This document shows positions 62,126 to 64,000 of a DNA stretch of 64,000 nt, piece after piece. Every line of letters starts with the position of its first letter. Within the stretch, counting starts at the first letter, position 1. Location of the stretch: positions 25,264 through 89,263 of the IMG/VR virus record IMGVR_UViG_3300006754_000009; one strand, 5' to 3'. The notes under the pieces were generated by a model, which was given only the letters and a program-made list of their open reading frames with translations, had not been told where the DNA came from and made no database searches. The stretch is from a virus. A program made the translations under genes and the position numbers.

Positions 62126-62686
62126 ATGGAAGAAACATTAATTTACACACAACACTACCCAAATAGTATAACGGAAGTTTATTTAAGCGAAGACAATAAG
62201 ACCGTAATTCAAAAAAAGTGTCTTTACTCCTCATGTGGTGAGTACAAATATGATATTGATGAATATCTAGACAAAAAAATGGTTGGATACAGACAAATTA
62301 GAAAACAAGTTAATAAAACAAATTACGTTTTAGATATTGATGGGACACTATGTGAGGACATACCCAACGAACAATTTGAAAGAATGGCAACCGCCAAACC
62401 TCATCATAACGCGATAGAAACAATTAACAAGTGGTTTGAAGATGGTAATATTATTACATTTTTTACGTCTAGAAAAGAAGAACATAGAGAAATCACAGAA
62501 CAATGGTTAAGAGATAATGAGGTAAGATGGACTTATTTGATTTTTGGTAAACCCAGAATTGATGGGGATGTGACAGCATATCATTATATAGATAACCACA
62601 AAGTACGAGCAACTCGATATAAAGAAGAGAGTGTTTGGGGGGACTTGGTAAGCACCACAAAAGAAATAAAAGTTTTTCCAAAATAA
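62126..62686 (+). CDS. HAD-superfamily phosphatase-like protein
   Basis: 186 residues. 'YVLDIDGTLCED' (Asp70, Asp72) is the HAD nucleophile motif; 'ITFFTSRKEEHREITEQWL' supplies motif II (Thr/Ser), with Lys nearby at 'FGKPRIDGD' (motif III) and 'YHYIDNHKV' (motif IV Asp). An unassigned N-terminal ~65 residues precedes it. Likely a small-molecule phosphatase or nucleotidase acting in nucleotide metabolism, or a polynucleotide phosphatase; the substrate cannot be told. Confidence 0.8.
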   Translation: MEETLIYTQHYPNSITEVYLSEDNKTVIQKKCLYSSCGEYKYDIDEYLDKKMVGYRQIRKQVNKTNYVLDIDGTLCEDIPNEQFERMATAKPHHNAIETINKWFEDGNIITFFTSRKEEHREITEQWLRDNEVRWTYLIFGKPRIDGDVTAYHYIDNHKVRATRYKEESVWGDLVSTTKEIKVFPK

Positions 62687-62710
62687 CACAATAAAATAAT
62701 AAAAAATTCA

Positions 62711-62718
62711 TATATTTG
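62711..62718 (+). promoter_or_regulatory. TATATTTG, possible -7 element
   Basis: Exact TAnnTTTG match four bases before the ATG at 62723, but no TTTG/TTG at the -33 spacing. The surrounding text closely matches the site before 41795. Confidence 0.25.
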
Positions 62719-62722
62719 TAAT

Positions 62723-62974
62723 ATGGAAACAAAAGAAAATTCAAACTGGGACACATACGACTTCCAAGACTGGGTTGTTAGACATGTTAACCTTATCTTA
62801 GGGGGAAGAGAATTAGATTTATTTATGAGAAATAATTTTGGTTATAACGACCTAAAATTATTTGGTAAAATGGAAGAAGCCGAGAACCTAAAAAGTATGT
62901 ATCAGAACAGTATATTGGATAAAACAATTACCACATATAGTGGTAATTTAAAATGGACGAGTATTAATTTTTAA
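62723..62974 (+). CDS. Hypothetical protein
   Basis: 83 residues, 'DTYDFQDWVVRHVNLILGG' followed by 'YNDLKLFGKMEEAENLKSMY'. Acidic and helical; no motif known. It lies 36 bases after the HAD gene and 12 before the next gene. Confidence 0.6.
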   Translation: METKENSNWDTYDFQDWVVRHVNLILGGRELDLFMRNNFGYNDLKLFGKMEEAENLKSMYQNSILDKTITTYSGNLKWTSINF

Positions 62975-62986
62975 AAAATAAATAAA

Positions 62987-63271
62987 ATGGGAGGAAGTAC
63001 AATGATGGAAAAAAGAGGTCACCACATCTGTAAAATGGTGAACTACCAAGTTAGACAAAAAGTAACACAAGAAACAAGTAGAAAGATTGGTGGTAAGTTA
63101 GTTACTACACCGGGAAGTGTTGAAGTTATGATTTACAAAACTAAAAATAAGATTGAAGGTGGTATGAAGGATATAAAGTTAGCCGCACAAAAAATCTATG
63201 ATATTCTTAAAAAAGAAGGTAAAGAAAGTAATGTAGATAAGAGATTAGTTAAAAAATACAATTTAGTTTAG
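62987..63271 (+). CDS. Hypothetical basic protein
   Basis: 94 residues from ATG 62987 (a second ATG at 63002, 'MMEKRGHHICKMVNYQ', is an alternative start). A basic N-terminal half with a possible beta hairpin ('GGKLVTTPGSVEVMIYKTK') and a helical C-terminus ('IKLAAQKIYDILKKEGKE'). Possibly DNA binding; no family recognised. Confidence 0.6.
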   Translation: MGGSTMMEKRGHHICKMVNYQVRQKVTQETSRKIGGKLVTTPGSVEVMIYKTKNKIEGGMKDIKLAAQKIYDILKKEGKESNVDKRLVKKYNLV

Positions 63272-63278
63272 TATTTAT
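63272..63278 (+). promoter_or_regulatory. TATTTAT element before the 107-aa gene
   Basis: GTATTTATAGGTATGG, four bases before the ATG at 63283; its context nearly matches that of the site at 49150. Confidence 0.3.
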
Positions 63279-63282
63279 AGGT

Positions 63283-63606
63283 ATGGATATAGACATACGT
63301 ATTTACCTGAAGCGACTTAAAGATTTCTTTGATAATGACACTGAAGCACGGTTAGATATGTTTGGTAAGTCAAAAATTGATATGGACGAATTCTACAGAA
63401 TGGTTGAAAAAAAAGCGGCCATTAATACAAAACAAAAAGGTGAACCAATGTTATCTAGTGGTGAAATGTTAGAGATTGTTACGGATTTAGCGTTTAAAGA
63501 CATTCGTGAAGAAATAGAAATAGACCAATTCGTTAAAAGACAAAAAGAATTAGACAAAATATTCGTTCACACAAAAGACGGATTTCCACCTATTTGTCTT
63601 AATTAA
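63283..63606 (+). CDS. Hypothetical protein
   Basis: 107 residues, helical and charged: 'YLKRLKDFFDNDTEARLDM', 'DEFYRMVEKKAAINTKQ', 'MLEIVTDLAFKDIREEIEI'. One Cys near the end. No recognised motif. Precedes the DUF3310 gene by 51 bases. Confidence 0.6.
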   Translation: MDIDIRIYLKRLKDFFDNDTEARLDMFGKSKIDMDEFYRMVEKKAAINTKQKGEPMLSSGEMLEIVTDLAFKDIREEIEIDQFVKRQKELDKIFVHTKDGFPPICLN

Positions 63607-63622
63607 AAACTCAACTCACATA

Positions 63623-63653
63623 TTGACAATATTTTTTAGTTTGGTTAAGTTTA
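63623..63653 (+). promoter_or_regulatory. Possible promoter before the DUF3310 gene
   Basis: TTGACA (63623-63628) and TAAGTTTA (63646-63653), 20 bases from TTG to TAAG. One mismatch from TAnnTTTG, and it ends four bases before the ATG at 63658, so the transcript would have almost no leader. Confidence 0.3.
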
Positions 63654-63657
63654 AACT

Positions 63658-63939
63658 ATGAATAAAAATACCCAACACCCAACCCAAGAAGAAATTATAG
63701 AATTTAATAGAAAAGAAACCATTAACAATGAAATGGTGAATCACCCAAACCATTACGGAGGAGGGGACAACCCATATGAAGCTATTAAAGTAATTGAGGA
63801 TTGGGATTTGGGGTTCAATCTAGGGAATGCAATAAAGTATATCTCTAGGGTTGGTAAAAAAAATAATACGTTAGAAGACTTGGAAAAAGCAAGTTGGTAT
63901 ATAAAGAGAGAAATAAATAAATTAAAAAATGAAAGGTAA
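63658..63939 (+). CDS. DUF3310 protein (T7 gp1.7-related phage family)
   Basis: 93 residues matching DUF3310: 'MVNHPNHYGGGDNPYEAIKV', 'NLGNAIKYISRVGKKNNTLE', 'LEKASWYIKREINKL'. Family members in phages are linked to nucleotide metabolism; T7 gp1.7 is a nucleotide kinase that contains this domain. Here only the domain is present. Its stop overlaps the next start by 11 bases. Confidence 0.85.
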   Translation: MNKNTQHPTQEEIIEFNRKETINNEMVNHPNHYGGGDNPYEAIKVIEDWDLGFNLGNAIKYISRVGKKNNTLEDLEKASWYIKREINKLKNER

Positions 63940-64000
63940 AATTAACACAGACAAAGGAACTATGGTGGTAGAGTTCTATGAAAAAGACGCACCAAACACA
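63929..64000 (+). CDS. Cyclophilin-type peptidyl-prolyl isomerase (N-terminal fragment)
   Basis: Only the first 24 residues lie in the window: 'MKGKINTDKGTMVVEFYEKD' then Ala-Pro-Asn-Thr. This matches the cyclophilin start 'T..G.i.ieL....AP.T'. It is cut by the window end. With the SlyD-like protein and DnaJ it gives the phage at least three folding factors. The match rests on a short stretch. Confidence 0.7.
   Translation, partial: MKGKINTDKGTMVVEFYEKDAPNT

Noticed and set aside
1-64000. tRNA genes, CRISPR arrays, insertion sequences
   Set aside because: No gap is long enough for a tRNA other than 50080-50214, whose fold is a single hairpin with no cloverleaf; no regular direct repeats with spacers; no transposase-like protein or terminal inverted repeats.

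Overview
The window is part of a large, AT-rich, tailed-phage genome with a contractile-tail (T4-like) gene set, most probably infecting a member of the Bacteroidota such as a marine flavobacterium. Phage evidence: baseplate wedge proteins of the gp25 and gp6 families lie side by side, followed by about 33 kb of very large virion proteins. A T4-style replication and recombination set is also present (DnaB-type helicase, primase, RNase H/flap nuclease, RuvC-like resolvase, gp46/gp47 SbcCD-like pair). Host evidence: starts mostly lack a Shine-Dalgarno sequence and use A/T-rich leaders, usually ATGG. The sigma-factor gene has a TTTG-N20-TAnnTTTG promoter. Several proteins resemble Bacteroidota families: an Hc1-like histone, SprB-like adhesin repeats, and a 'SLTKAEMEFLNKY' tail ending. 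No capsid, terminase, sheath or tube gene is seen here; they presumably lie outside.

Layout. 1-5.8 kb: partial gene, SlyD-like FKBP isomerase, flap nuclease, replicative helicase, class II (B12-dependent) ribonucleotide reductase and a zinc ribbon. 5.8-41.2 kb: baseplate and tail-fibre block, all on +, with gp25, gp6, a 1197-aa protein with an internal membrane-like segment, a 2636-aa cysteine-rich giant, a protein with a P2 gpI-like region, an SprB-like protein, and fibre proteins sharing terminal modules, one carrying a dockerin-like double calcium loop. 41.2-49.7 kb: RuvC-like resolvase, primase, PD-(D/E)XK nuclease, ParB-like membrane protein, SbcD, three inserted genes (one a minus-strand M23 peptidase), SbcC. 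49.7-51 kb: glutaredoxin and a sigma-70 factor. 51-58.8 kb: membrane proteins, an amidase-like protein, candidate spanins (probable lysis region), small coiled-coil proteins, and an Hc1-like histone. 58.8-64 kb: DnaJ, a DruA-like (DUF4338) protein, a HAD phosphatase, a DUF3310 protein and the start of a cyclophilin.

Genes are packed head to tail, often with ATGA or TAATG overlaps. The longest gap between genes is 135 bp (50080-50214), so no stretch over 300 bases lacks a gene. I saw no tRNA, rRNA, CRISPR array or insertion sequence. A TATTTAT element recurs just upstream of genes that follow a gap, on both strands and always in gene orientation; I infer a phage promoter or start-region signal.

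The most unusual content is the adhesion apparatus (about 215 cysteines in one virion protein, plus carbohydrate-binding-like, PKD-like, SprB-like and dockerin-like modules), the paired short peptide tags shared between unrelated proteins, and the phage-borne DruA-like and Hc1-like genes. Functions are assigned from recognised motifs without database searches.
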